From assembly GCA_040507005.1 (NCBI GenBank), contig JBEVVS010000110.1, positions 1-42,452 of the forward strand: DNA of 42,452 nucleotides, given 5' to 3'. The notes under the pieces were generated by a model. That model saw only the letters and a program-made list of their open reading frames with translations. It was not told where the DNA came from and made no database searches. Made by a program: the position numbers and the translations under genes. The stretch comes from Thiodiazotropha sp040507005. GTDB lineage: Bacteria; Pseudomonadota; Gammaproteobacteria; Chromatiales; Chromatiaceae. This document shows positions 25,229-33,540 of the stretch, one piece after another; position 1 is the stretch's first letter; every line of letters starts with the position of its first letter.

Positions 25229-25957
25229 GTGAGCCAATCCTTCGGACTTATCATCATCGGCGATGAAATCCTATTCGGAGATAGAGAGGAGCGTCATCTC
25301 CCCTATTTCCGACAATTACTGGGTCACAGAGGACTGCAGCTGCATCGTTGCTGGTTTCTACCGGATGAGAAAATCCCGTTAATTAAACATTTCACTTTTT
25401 CCATGGCTGAAGCCGATCCGGTCTTTGTCTGCGGTGGCATCGGCGCCACTCCGGACGATCTGACCCGGGCCTGCGCCGCACAAGCTGCCGGGGTTGCCCT
25501 GGAATCTCATCCTGAAGCCGTGGCTTTAATTGAAAAGCGTTACGGTGACGAGGCCTACCCAACCCGGATACGCATGGCTGAACTGCCAAGGGGGGCCGAG
25601 CTGATTCCCAATCCCTATAACCAGATTCCCGGATTTTCTATCAATCAACACTATTTTTTACCCGGATTCCCGCAAATGGCCTGGCCCATGGCCGAATGGG
25701 TTCTGGATCACTTATACCCCTCCTCAATGGATCAGTTCAGCGTGCTTTCCCTGCAGGTCGTCGACACCCCTGAAAGCACCCTTGTAGCTATCATGGAGCA
25801 GGTCAATGAACGCTTTCCCAAACTGAAGACATTCAGTCTTCCCACCCTGGGTGCGAATGGTTATATTGAACTGGGCATTCGTGGCAGGGGTGACATCCTG
25901 CCGGCATTTCTAGAACTGAAACAGGCATTGCAAGCACAACAGATTCCGTTTCGGTAA
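25229..25957 (+). CDS. Molybdopterin-binding (MoaB/Mog, CinA-N-like) protein
   Basis: A 242-residue protein with a MoaB/Mog fold. It shows FGLIIIGDEILFGDREERHLPYF at the start, the VFVCGGIGATPDDLTRACAAQAAG nucleotide/pterin-site motif (about 67-90), and PNPYNQIPGF with FLPGFPQMAWPM later. It resembles the N-terminal domain of CinA (competence/damage-inducible protein) without the C-terminal nicotinamide-nucleotide deamidase domain. The reaction is therefore uncertain: it could act on a pterin or on an ADP-ribose-type pyrophosphate. The start codon is GTG with a weak ribosome binding site. No molybdenum cofactor genes are near. Confidence 0.83.
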   Translation: MSQSFGLIIIGDEILFGDREERHLPYFRQLLGHRGLQLHRCWFLPDEKIPLIKHFTFSMAEADPVFVCGGIGATPDDLTRACAAQAAGVALESHPEAVALIEKRYGDEAYPTRIRMAELPRGAELIPNPYNQIPGFSINQHYFLPGFPQMAWPMAEWVLDHLYPSSMDQFSVLSLQVVDTPESTLVAIMEQVNERFPKLKTFSLPTLGANGYIELGIRGRGDILPAFLELKQALQAQQIPFR

Positions 25958-26076
25958 CTCGCTTAGGTGGAAAATCCGAGCAATGTGATTTTTTGTAACC
26001 TTAATCATTGCAGCGGATAGATCTTTATCGAGTAGAATACAATAATCACCCACAGTAAAAAGTAGGGAGAGACGTC

Positions 26077-27009
26077 ATGAAAGTGGCACTATTGGGCGGC
26101 ACAGGTTTTGTCGGTCACTATTTGACGGAGAAACTGCTACAACATGGGCATACACCCAGACTATTGGTCAGAGAGAATTCGTCTCACTCATTCAAACCAA
26201 CCCAACCCTTCGAATGGGTAAGTGGGGATATCGAGGATAATAAGTCACTTAGGCGCCTACTGACCGGGGTAGACGCGGTAATCTACAACATTGGCATCCT
26301 CAGGGAATATCCCTCCAAGGGAATCACCTTTGAAAAACTGCAACACGAGTGGGCAGTCAAGACCGCCTCAGTGGCAAAAGAACAGGGGATTAAACGCTTC
26401 CTCTTGATGAGTGCCAATGGTGTCGAACTCGGTCTAACACCCTACCAGAAGACCAAATTGGCCGCGGAAAACCATCTCCCGGGCAGTGGTCTTGATTGGA
26501 CCATTTTCCGCCCTTCCGTCATCTTCGGGAATCCCCATGGGCGGCTTGAATTCGTCACCATGCTAAAGCGGGATATCATCGACTCTCCCCTGCCTGCACC
26601 CCTATTTTACGAAGGCCTGATTCCCTCCAACCCCGGTGGTTTCGAGCTCTCGCCGGTACATGTGGAGGATGTGGCCGAGTCCTTTGTACTTTCACTCGAC
26701 AGACCGGAGACCTACAGCGATATCTACACCCTGGGCGGCCCACAAAATCTGACCTGGAAAGAGATATTGAAAACCATCGCTGAAAGCCTTGGCAAACAGA
26801 AGCTGATGCTTCCGGTACCGGCATTCGCTCCCGCAATGGCTGCAGCCGCACTCGACAGATTCCAGTGGTTTCCCATCAGTCGTGACCAAATTCGCATGTT
26901 ACTGAAAGGAAATGTCTGCAGTGGTGAGAAAATCTTCAACCTCTGCCAGATAAAACCACAGAGTTTTGACAAACAGAGCCTCAGTTATATCGTACAAGGC
27001 GATGGTTGA
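26077..27009 (+). CDS. Atypical SDR, NAD(P)-binding (NDUFA9-like)
   Basis: A 310-residue extended short-chain dehydrogenase-like protein. The Rossmann motif GGTGFVGHYLTEKLL opens the protein, followed by VSGDIEDNKSLRRLLTGVDAVIY and RFLLMSANGVE. The catalytic YxxxK is present in form as YQKTK, and the substrate-side segments are WTIFRPSVIFGNPHGR and SPVHVEDVAESF. It best resembles the complex I NDUFA9-like/NmrA group, whose bacterial members are often of unknown substrate. AGGGAGAG before the ATG supports the start. It converges on nhaA with 32 bases between stops, and a 9-bp inverted repeat spans the junction. Confidence 0.83.
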   Translation: MKVALLGGTGFVGHYLTEKLLQHGHTPRLLVRENSSHSFKPTQPFEWVSGDIEDNKSLRRLLTGVDAVIYNIGILREYPSKGITFEKLQHEWAVKTASVAKEQGIKRFLLMSANGVELGLTPYQKTKLAAENHLPGSGLDWTIFRPSVIFGNPHGRLEFVTMLKRDIIDSPLPAPLFYEGLIPSNPGGFELSPVHVEDVAESFVLSLDRPETYSDIYTLGGPQNLTWKEILKTIAESLGKQKLMLPVPAFAPAMAAAALDRFQWFPISRDQIRMLLKGNVCSGEKIFNLCQIKPQSFDKQSLSYIVQGDG

Positions 27010-27041
27010 TAAGGGCTGACCCGCAATATAAAAAAAGAAAT

Positions 27042-28268
27042 TTAGTCAGCCCTCGTCCTTTCTTCAGGGATTGCGGGGTTCAATATTTTCAGAATCAGAA
27101 AACCGACCACGGCAGAAAGCGCTGAACCAAGCAGGATACCTAGACGGTCTCCCATGATGATGCTGCTGGTGCCTCCCTGTTCAAATGCCAGGGATGCAAT
27201 AAAGAGACTCATGGTGAAACCGATACCGCACAGTATCGTCGTTGCATAGAAACCCGACCAGCTGGCACCACTGGGTAGCTTGGCAAATCCGAGCATAATG
27301 GCAATGCCGCAAAACAGCATGATACCTATCTGCTTGCCCAGAAAGAGGCCGGCGGCTATACCAAGTGGAATCGGTTCGAGCAGTGAGTCAAAGGTCAAAC
27401 CCGAGAGAGAGACACCCGCATTGGCAAATGCAAATATCGGTACAATCAAGAGTGCCACCCATTGATGCAAGCCGTGCTCCACTTCCTTGAGGGGTGAACG
27501 TTGGCTGTCTTTGGCATCCTTGAGCGGGATCACGAGTCCTAGAATCACTCCTGCCAAGGTAGCATGTACACCCGACTTCAATACCGCAATCCAGAGGATC
27601 ACACCAACAAAGACATAGGCTGAAACCCGGGAGACTTGCATTAGGTTCAAGACGAATAGCACCACAATTGCCAGCAGGGCGATAATTAGACTGGCCAAGG
27701 AGAGATCCGCGGTATAGAAGATGGCGATTATGATAATCGCCCCCAGATCATCGAAGATTGCCAGTGCCATCAAAAAGACCCGTAGAGAGACAGGCACACG
27801 CCTGCCTAGCAGGGATATAACCCCAAGGGCGAAGGCGATATCGGTGGCAGCAGGGATTGCCCAACCATTCAGAGCAGCCGGATCGCCGTGATTGAGCCAG
27901 TAGTAGATGGCTGCGGGTACCAGCATGCCGCCGATCGCCCCCAATCCGGGCAGGATGATCTGGTCCGGGCGGGAAAGCTCTCCCTCAAGAAACTCCCGCT
28001 TGACCTCAAGGCCGATCAACATGAAAAACACCGCCATCAGACCATCGTTGATCCAGAGCAAGAGAGGCTTGGCGAGATGCAGCTCCCCAATGCGAATCTC
28101 AACGGGGGTATCGAGCAGGGCATCATAGAACCAGCTCAAGGGTGAGTTCTCAAGCAGCAGGGCCAATATAGCGGCAACAATCAGCAGTATGCCGCTAGCA
28201 GAATCCTGGCGCATAAAATCCTGCAGCCACTTGGATATTTCGTTCGAATATTCTCTTTCTTTGTCCAT
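27042..28268 (-). CDS. nhaA: Na+/H+ antiporter NhaA
   Basis: A 408-residue inner-membrane antiporter with about twelve membrane helices. It exports Na+ (or Li+) for H+ and keeps cytoplasmic pH and sodium in range. The pore segment MALAIFDDLGAIIIIA holds the essential paired Asp173-Asp174, and PAATDIAFALGVISLLG holds Asp143 of the helix IV crossing. The family signature ASGILLIVAAILALLLENS lies near the start. Length is typical. A sodium-extruding pump suits a saline habitat and complements the sodium-coupled acetate symporter at the left edge. High confidence. Confidence 0.96.
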   Translation of the reverse strand: MDKEREYSNEISKWLQDFMRQDSASGILLIVAAILALLLENSPLSWFYDALLDTPVEIRIGELHLAKPLLLWINDGLMAVFFMLIGLEVKREFLEGELSRPDQIILPGLGAIGGMLVPAAIYYWLNHGDPAALNGWAIPAATDIAFALGVISLLGRRVPVSLRVFLMALAIFDDLGAIIIIAIFYTADLSLASLIIALLAIVVLFVLNLMQVSRVSAYVFVGVILWIAVLKSGVHATLAGVILGLVIPLKDAKDSQRSPLKEVEHGLHQWVALLIVPIFAFANAGVSLSGLTFDSLLEPIPLGIAAGLFLGKQIGIMLFCGIAIMLGFAKLPSGASWSGFYATTILCGIGFTMSLFIASLAFEQGGTSSIIMGDRLGILLGSALSAVVGFLILKILNPAIPEERTRAD

Positions 28269-28455
28269 CTACCGATGTTTCCGCTGGGTGTTGAGAATCG
28301 AAAAGCAATCCGTTGATCCTAACATTGTTCCTGAAAACAATGATATTTTTTAACCAACTTATCAACCAGCCGCCAGTATATGGAAAATGGCGCGAAAATT
28401 GTCAGCACAATAGCTATGGCATCTGACCAAACAGACCCTTGCCTACTATCTGAGA

Positions 28456-28484
28456 TAAAAAAAGGGGTGCCTGGCGGCACCCCT
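28456..28484 (-). terminator. Rho-independent terminator of phaC (bidirectional)
   Basis: A 9-bp stem (AGGGGTGCC / GGCACCCCT) around TGGC is flanked by A runs on the left and on the right. Read leftward, after phaC, the stem is followed by seven T residues; read rightward it is followed by six A residues on the written strand. It lies about 50 bases past the phaC stop. Confidence 0.85.
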
Positions 28485-28490
28485 AAAAAA

Positions 28491-28507
28491 CCGGTAGAGA
28501 CTACCGG
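28491..28507 (-). repeat. Second small hairpin in the phaC 3' region
   Basis: CCGGTAG and CTACCGG pair perfectly around AGA. It sits between the phaC stop codon and the strong terminator, so the phaEC mRNA would end in two stacked hairpins. This may protect the 3' end. Confidence 0.5.
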
Positions 28508-28531
28508 CGGAGGATCATTCGATAAAAACTG

Positions 28532-29599
28532 TCAAGTACGTTCGTCCAACCACTCGCCAATTGCGGGTGGAACCTGTTTTTGCGCCTTTCCGCTGACATA
28601 GATACCGATATGTCCCCCAGGGAAGGAGAGCTCGGTATAGTCTTTTGTACCGGTCAGGTTGCGTAACGCACGGGAGGCATCAGGGGGAACCAGGTGGTCC
28701 TGCTCCGCATAGATATTGAGCACGGGACAGGTAACGTTCTTCAAATCCACAGGACGACCGCCAATTTCTACACCGCCCTCGAGAAAACCGTTATTCTGAT
28801 AAAATTCCTTTATGAATTGCCTGAAGGTCTCACCCGCCTGATCCGGACTGTCGAAAATCCACTTTTCCATACGCAGGAAGTTCTTCAGCTGATCCTCATT
28901 CTCCAATACATCCACCATACTCAGATATTTCTGACCGGTGAGACTGAAAGGTTTGAGTGACAGGAAGGTCCAGTTCAGGAGTTCACCCGGTATATTACCC
29001 AGGGTATCGACCAACAGGTCCACATCCATATGCTGAACCCAGGCGGAGAGCATATTGTCCGGGGTCTTGAAATCCACCGGTGTGACCATGGTGATCAGGT
29101 TCTTCACCTTGTCGGGATGAAAGGATGTGTAACAGAGGCTGAATGCGCCACCCTGACAGATGCCCAGAATATTGATCTTATCCAGCTTATGACGTTTGCG
29201 GATCACATCCACGCAGCGGTCCATGTAACCGTTGATATAGTCATCCATGGTTACCGCACGATCCGCCTCATCGGGATAACCCCAATCGATCAGGTAGACG
29301 TCCTGACCTGCCTCCAGGAGATTGCGTACGGTGGATCGATTCTCCTGAATGTCCGTCATGTAGGGACGATTTACCAGGGCATAGACAATCAACGTGGGTA
29401 CTGAATTCTGTACCACATCGGCGGGCGCTTCATAGCGGTAGAGAGTCAATTTGTCTTCCTTATAGACCTCTACCTTCGGTGTCACGCCGGTGTCGATCTT
29501 TTCGGAATTCAGCAGGTTCTCAACCCCCTTGCCCAGTTTGCGGCTATAGTCGAGCATCTCTTCAGCGAGCTGGTCGGGGCGTAAATTAAATGGTTGCAC
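28532..29599 (-). CDS. phaC: Class III polyhydroxyalkanoate synthase, PhaC subunit
   Basis: The catalytic subunit of the PhaC-PhaE synthase; it polymerises (R)-3-hydroxybutyryl-CoA to PHB on granules. The start is GTG at 29599, with AGGAG upstream, giving 355 residues, the usual class III length. A longer frame reaches 29638. The lipase-like box is GICQGG with nucleophile Cys148. The other triad members are Asp301 (AEQDHLVPPD) and His330 (PGGHIGIYVSG), each one position off from what I recall for Allochromatium vinosum. The N-terminus (EEMLDYSRKLGKGVENLLN) is typical of class III. phaE lies upstream on the same strand, 106 bases away. A terminator pair follows. Confidence 0.97.
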   Translation of the reverse strand: MQPFNLRPDQLAEEMLDYSRKLGKGVENLLNSEKIDTGVTPKVEVYKEDKLTLYRYEAPADVVQNSVPTLIVYALVNRPYMTDIQENRSTVRNLLEAGQDVYLIDWGYPDEADRAVTMDDYINGYMDRCVDVIRKRHKLDKINILGICQGGAFSLCYTSFHPDKVKNLITMVTPVDFKTPDNMLSAWVQHMDVDLLVDTLGNIPGELLNWTFLSLKPFSLTGQKYLSMVDVLENEDQLKNFLRMEKWIFDSPDQAGETFRQFIKEFYQNNGFLEGGVEIGGRPVDLKNVTCPVLNIYAEQDHLVPPDASRALRNLTGTKDYTELSFPGGHIGIYVSGKAQKQVPPAIGEWLDERT

Positions 29600-29705
29600 G
29601 TCTATTCTCCTCAGGTCCTGGTTCTGCTCGCACAGCACTTCAGCAAACAGGCTATATACTCATCTCACTCGAGTGGATTCACTTACCCTCGTCACTGCCT
29701 TTCAA

Positions 29706-30782
29706 CTAGTCCTTCTTGGCAGCCGCCCTCTTTTTCGCCGCTGCCTTTTTCTTTGGCGCAGAACTCTTCTTCGTCTTTGTCGTACTCACCTCAGGCTTGC
29801 TGGTCGCTAAATCACGCATTTCGATCAGCTGCTCTTTCAGCAGTTCAATCTCGGCTTGCATGGCCTTGGTGTCACGGCGTGATTCCTGCAGACGATCCTG
29901 CAAGGTGCGCAACTCACGGCGGGTGGGCATATTCAAACCGCCCAACGCCTCATCCACCAAATGACCAAGTTTTTGCTTCAGCGCCATCAGGCTGTTCACC
30001 AATCGACCGTGAATCTTGGCGTATTCAGGTGTCATCACCTGTTCAGCGTAGACCTCTTCACTACTGCCGACCCAGAGATCATAGAGTCCACGGGCGCTAT
30101 CTATCTGTTTGCCTTCATCTATCAGCGAATCGATCTTCTCTTTCAAGCGGTTGGCCGAAAGCAGGCCCAGGTTGGAAAAGAAACCCATGTATTCACCCAG
30201 GCAACGCTGGTATTCAACGACACGCTGGGTCAGTTGCTTGTACTGCCTCTCCTCCTCCCGGGTATATCCGAGACCGGGGGCACTGAGAAAACGATCCAGA
30301 CCACCGCCATGGGGCATATTGCGCAGTAGATCCCCAGGCATCAGTGAGAGTGAGGAGATCATCCGCTGCCAGTTGTCCATCGGCATTTCCCAGAATGCCA
30401 TCATCTTATGCAAGGCGTCGTCACCTGCGGCCTCTGTATTGCCGAAAACACCCTCCATATTTCCGCTGAACAGCTTCTGCAGATCGGCCACTGTGCGATT
30501 GGCTGCATCCATCCAGCTCTCGCTCTCACCGGCATTTTTGTAGTAACCCTCCGCCATACGGAAATAGCTTTGGGTCTGGGCCATCATTTTTTCCATGAAA
30601 TCCCGTGTCATGTCAGTGGTGCCGGGGGACAGCCCCTGCCACCAGTGTTCCATGGCGCTCTCCATGGGCGACTTCGCGGGCTGTTTCATTCCCAATGCCT
30701 GGCGGCTCATATCGGTCCAGTTTTCCCAGTATTTCTGCTGGGTTTTCATCCAGTCCTCGTTCCAGAATGCAGATTCACTCAT
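29706..30782 (-). CDS. phaE: Class III PHA synthase, PhaE subunit
   Basis: A 358-residue PhaE protein, the non-catalytic partner required for activity of class III PhaC. Recognisable stretches are FWNEDWMKTQQKYWENWTD at the N-terminus, MAFWEMPMDNWQRMISSLS in the middle, and GYTREEERQYKQLTQRVVEYQRC followed by GLYDLWVGSSEEVYAE. A coiled coil lies near the end (about 295-330, LRTLQDRLQESRRDTKAMQAE). The final 26 residues are an unusual Lys/Ala-rich tail (APKKKAAAKKRAAAKKD) like that of histone H1 and of the granule-DNA phasin PhaF. phaC follows 106 bases downstream, and phaA is divergent. The start ATG lacks a strong ribosome binding site. Confidence 0.94.
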   Translation of the reverse strand: MSESAFWNEDWMKTQQKYWENWTDMSRQALGMKQPAKSPMESAMEHWWQGLSPGTTDMTRDFMEKMMAQTQSYFRMAEGYYKNAGESESWMDAANRTVADLQKLFSGNMEGVFGNTEAAGDDALHKMMAFWEMPMDNWQRMISSLSLMPGDLLRNMPHGGGLDRFLSAPGLGYTREEERQYKQLTQRVVEYQRCLGEYMGFFSNLGLLSANRLKEKIDSLIDEGKQIDSARGLYDLWVGSSEEVYAEQVMTPEYAKIHGRLVNSLMALKQKLGHLVDEALGGLNMPTRRELRTLQDRLQESRRDTKAMQAEIELLKEQLIEMRDLATSKPEVSTTKTKKSSAPKKKAAAKKRAAAKKD

Positions 30783-30895
30783 GGTTTAGTCCCGTGTTAG
30801 CGACATATCGTCGTTTGATATCATTGATTCAGAACGTGTCGAGACGAAAAAATACCTAAACTCAACACTCATGCCACAATAAGCTAGCAATAAAA

Positions 30896-30910
30896 TTTGT
30901 GCGCTGCAAC
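30896..30910. promoter_or_regulatory. Candidate PhaR operator between phaE and phaA
   Basis: TTTGTGCGCTGCA (30896-30908) differs at one base from TTTGTGCGCCGCA in front of phaP (33017-33029), and the same site includes the heptamer CTGCAAC. The rest of the 259-bp divergent region has a weak TTGACG at 30998 before phaA but no convincing -10 at good spacing. The PhaR role is inferred; the sequence match is direct. Confidence 0.5.
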
Positions 30911-31041
30911 ATTTTTTGCTAAAACATAGTCAGCAGTCAGCGTTCACAAGTTCCAAAAACAGAGGTGAGACGCCCCACATCGTCCGTTTTGAGCATGTTG
31001 ACGGGCCATTTAATAAACATAAAACATGAGGATTACCCAAC

Positions 31042-32226
31042 GTGAGTGAGAATATCGTCATCGTCGGCGCGGCCCGAAGCGCCATCGGTACCTTTGGTGG
31101 CAGCCTGGCTGGCATTCCAGGCCATCAGCTTGGTGCAACTGTAATCAAGGGTCTGCTTGAACGTACCGGTGTTAAACCGGAACTGGTGGATGAAGTGATC
31201 CTTGGACAGGTTCTGACCGCAGGAAGCGGCCAAAATCCCGCCCGACAGGCAGCAATAGCTGCCGGGTTACCGGTTGAAGCATCTGCCCTGACCATCAACA
31301 AGGTCTGCGGCAGCGGCCTTAAAGCGGTACATCTGGCCATGCAGGCCGTGGCTTGCGGGGACGCGGAGGTTGTTATCGCCGGCGGTCAGGAAAACATGAG
31401 TATGGCCCCCCATGTACTCCCCAACTCCCGCAAAGGCAGTAAAATGGGTGATTGGAAATTGGTCGACACAATGATTGTCGATGGCCTTTGGGATGCATTC
31501 AATAACTACCATATGGGCACCACCGCCGAGAATATCGCTGGAAAATTCAATCTCAGCCGTGAGGACCAGGATGCCTTTGCGGCCGCCTCGCAGCAGAAGG
31601 CCGAAGCAGCCTTGAATGAGGATGTCTTTGCTGACGAGATCATCCCCATCGAAATCCCGCAGCGCAAGGGCGATCCTGTGATTTTCGACCGGGATGAATT
31701 CCCCCGTCCGGGTACCACGGCAGAGTCTCTCGGCAAGCTGCGCCCCGCTTTTTCCAAAGAGGGCAGTGTCACAGCAGGCAACGCCTCCGGACTCAACGAT
31801 GGGGCAGCCGTGGTGATGGTGATGAGCGAGACCAAGGCTAAGGAGCTGGGAATCACCCCCATGGCACGGATCGTTGCTTTCGCATCGGCCGGTGTCGACC
31901 CCTCAATCATGGGTACCGGTCCCATCCCCGCATCCAGCAAGTGTCTGAATAGAGCCGGCTGGCAAGTCGACGACCTGGACAGGATCGAGGCAAATGAGGC
32001 CTTTGCCGCCCAGGCCATGTGTGTGAATCAGGAGATGGGTTGGGATAGTGCCAAGGTGAACGTCCATGGCGGCGCCATTGCTTTGGGCCACCCCATAGGG
32101 GCGTCCGGATGCCGTGTGTTGGTCACCCTGCTGCACGAGATGAGACGCAGCGGCTCTCAAAAGGGTCTGGCCACCCTGTGCATCGGCGGCGGCCAAGGTG
32201 TCGCCATGGCGGTAGAAAAAGTATGA
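31042..32226 (+). CDS. phaA: Acetyl-CoA C-acetyltransferase (beta-ketothiolase)
   Basis: A 394-residue thiolase that condenses two acetyl-CoA to acetoacetyl-CoA, the first step of PHB synthesis. It has the nucleophile Cys89 (KVCGSGLKAV), the EANEAFAAQ motif, His350 (GGAIALGHPIGASG) and Cys380 (LCIGGGQG). Length and motifs match biosynthetic thiolases. The start codon is GTG at 31042, with GAGGA nine bases upstream. It is the first gene of the rightward half of the PHA cluster (phaA-phaR-phaP-phaB) and is divergent from phaE. A GC hairpin without a T tract (32291-32307) follows in the gap before phaR. Confidence 0.96.
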   Translation: MSENIVIVGAARSAIGTFGGSLAGIPGHQLGATVIKGLLERTGVKPELVDEVILGQVLTAGSGQNPARQAAIAAGLPVEASALTINKVCGSGLKAVHLAMQAVACGDAEVVIAGGQENMSMAPHVLPNSRKGSKMGDWKLVDTMIVDGLWDAFNNYHMGTTAENIAGKFNLSREDQDAFAAASQQKAEAALNEDVFADEIIPIEIPQRKGDPVIFDRDEFPRPGTTAESLGKLRPAFSKEGSVTAGNASGLNDGAAVVMVMSETKAKELGITPMARIVAFASAGVDPSIMGTGPIPASSKCLNRAGWQVDDLDRIEANEAFAAQAMCVNQEMGWDSAKVNVHGGAIALGHPIGASGCRVLVTLLHEMRRSGSQKGLATLCIGGGQGVAMAVEKV

Positions 32227-32461
32227 AGCCAACCTGAGATATGGTCAGACTGGCACTGAAAAAGACCGGTTTCAGCTGGCGGCGGGTTGAGTGCGGCAGG
32301 GCCGCACCCAATCCATCGCTCGCTCCGCAGACTACGCCTCAAAGGCCAAATTAGAGGTTCCGGTAGCTGATTTACCCCATTTCAGCGCCTTCTTGGTTAT
32401 TCTCGGTGCCCGGTTTGGGGTAAACTGGACACTGTCAACAAACAGGAATAGTTGCAGGGCC

Positions 32462-32917
32462 ATGTCTGAGCGCATCATCAAGAAATATCCCAACAGGCGG
32501 TTGTACGATACCGAGCAGAGTAAATACATAACCTTGACACAGTTGCGCCAGCTGATTATCAGCGGCGAATCGATCAAGGTAGTGGATTCCACCTCGGAGG
32601 AAGACATTACCCGCAATATCCTGCTACAGATCATCCTAGAGACTGAATCTGGCGGTGAACCCCTCTTCACAGCCAATATGCTCTCCCAGATCATCCGCTT
32701 TTATGGCGGCACCTTGCAGGGCATATTCGGCAACTATCTGGAACAGAGCCTCGGACTGTTCACTGCCCAGCAGGAACAACTAAAAAAGAATATGGGTGAA
32801 GATCCATTCACCGCCATGACCAATCTGGCCCAGAACAACATGAAAATGTGGACTGATCTACAGAAGGATTTTTTTGCAGCAGCAGGCTTTAGCACGCCGA
32901 AAAAAGATGATTCTTAA
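32462..32917 (+). CDS. phaR: PHA synthesis repressor PhaR
   Basis: A 151-residue regulator with the N-terminal PHB/PHA-accumulation DNA-binding domain: MSERIIKKYPNRRLYDTEQS, then YITLTQLRQLIISGE and DITRNILLQIILE. It continues into the PHB_acc regulatory domain (LSQIIRFYGGTLQGIFGNYLE). PhaR represses phasin genes until PHB granules form and titrate it away. The start is the ATG before SERIIKKYP; a longer open frame reaches 32291 but adds residues unlike the family. A GTTGCAG heptamer lies four bases before the start codon, overlapping the weak CAGGG ribosome binding site, which could give autoregulation. Confidence 0.95.
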   Translation: MSERIIKKYPNRRLYDTEQSKYITLTQLRQLIISGESIKVVDSTSEEDITRNILLQIILETESGGEPLFTANMLSQIIRFYGGTLQGIFGNYLEQSLGLFTAQQEQLKKNMGEDPFTAMTNLAQNNMKMWTDLQKDFFAAAGFSTPKKDDS

Positions 32918-33015
32918 TATTTCCTGCCCTATAGAATAATCTTAACCAATTGATATTATTAGCATAATATAAAAATCAACTGACTTTTCACCGCCAACGC
33001 ATCCACTAAAAATAT

Positions 33016-33034
33016 TTTTGTGCGCCGCACAAAA
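33016..33034. promoter_or_regulatory. Perfect palindrome upstream of the phaP promoter
   Basis: TTTTGTGCG and CGCACAAAA form a perfect 9-bp inverted repeat around one base, ending five bases before the -35 hexamer. Its left part matches the element between phaE and phaA at 12 of 13 bases. This is a likely PhaR operator. Confidence 0.6.
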
Positions 33035-33039
33035 TTCTC

Positions 33040-33068
33040 TTGACAGCCCCCTGTATCTGGACTATGCT
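33040..33068 (+). promoter_or_regulatory. Sigma-70 promoter of phaP
   Basis: A consensus TTGACA (33040-33045) and TATGCT (33063-33068) are separated by exactly 17 bases. It is the best promoter in the window. It starts a short leader of about 40 bases before phaP. Confidence 0.85.
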
Positions 33069-33093
33069 GCACTGCAACAATGCTGCAATGCAC
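33064..33093. promoter_or_regulatory. Tandem TGC-rich repeats at the phaP start site
   Basis: ATGCTGCACTGCA (33064-33076) and ATGCTGCAATGCA (33080-33092) differ at one base and are 16 bases apart, so they face different sides of the helix. Each contains a TGCANTGCA palindrome. They overlap the -10 element and the transcription start. As I recall, PhaR of Paracoccus binds TGC-rich sites, so these are candidate repressor sites. Confidence 0.6.
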
Positions 33094-33112
33094 AAACGAT
33101 AGGAGAACCATC

Positions 33113-33484
33113 ATGGCTAAAGCGAAAGAGAACATTGAGATGATTAGTGATTTCAACACCGCCGGTTACGAAAGTTTCCGTCAACTGAGCGACATCAGCC
33201 TAAAGGCCTGGAATCAGGTCATGGACGCACAGATGAGCACCCTGAACACCCTCATGAACACCAGCATGGAACAGATGAAGCTGGTTTCCGAGGCCAAGGA
33301 CTATCATGAAGTCGTCCGTGGTCAGATGGATCTCAGCCGTAAACTGGGCGAAGATCTGATGAGCAAGACCCGCGAAGCTGTTGAGCTGAGCCAGAAGACC
33401 GGTGAAGATGTACGCGCCTGGTACGAGAGCAATCTGGCAGCCGCCAACGAGAAGATCAGCAAGGTCGCAGAAAAGGCTGCTTAA
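33113..33484 (+). CDS. phaP: Phasin (PHA granule protein)
   Basis: A 123-residue phasin, an amphipathic helical protein that coats PHB granules. The family pattern is clear: EMISDFNTAGYESFRQLSDI at the start, ALKAW-like LKAWNQVMDAQMSTLNTLMN, and QKTGEDVRAWYESNLAAANEKI near the C-terminus. It has no membrane segment. The start is set by AGGAGA before ATGGCT; the frame is open 11 codons further upstream without a ribosome binding site. A consensus promoter with palindromic and TGC-rich sites precedes it, and a strong terminator follows, so it is a single-gene unit. Phasins are usually among the most abundant proteins under storage conditions, which suits this promoter. Confidence 0.93.
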   Translation: MAKAKENIEMISDFNTAGYESFRQLSDISLKAWNQVMDAQMSTLNTLMNTSMEQMKLVSEAKDYHEVVRGQMDLSRKLGEDLMSKTREAVELSQKTGEDVRAWYESNLAAANEKISKVAEKAA

Positions 33485-33513
33485 TCGCGCCTCTACCCGA
33501 TCGATCTATCGAT

Positions 33514-33540
33514 AACCGGCGGCATATGCCGCCGGTTTTT
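33514..33540 (+). terminator. Rho-independent terminator after phaP
   Basis: AACCGGCGGCAT and ATGCCGCCGGTT form a perfect 12-bp inverted repeat without spacer, followed by T residues. Its perfect symmetry makes it strong on the rightward strand. It insulates phaP from phaB. Confidence 0.92.

Noticed and set aside
28380..28601. Rightward 73-codon frame near the phaC terminator
   Set aside because: It passes through two hairpins, including a clear terminator, and into the antisense of phaC.
32291..32461. Upstream extension of phaR
   Set aside because: The extra 57 codons are unlike the family; conserved PhaR proteins begin at SERIIKKYPNRRLYD.
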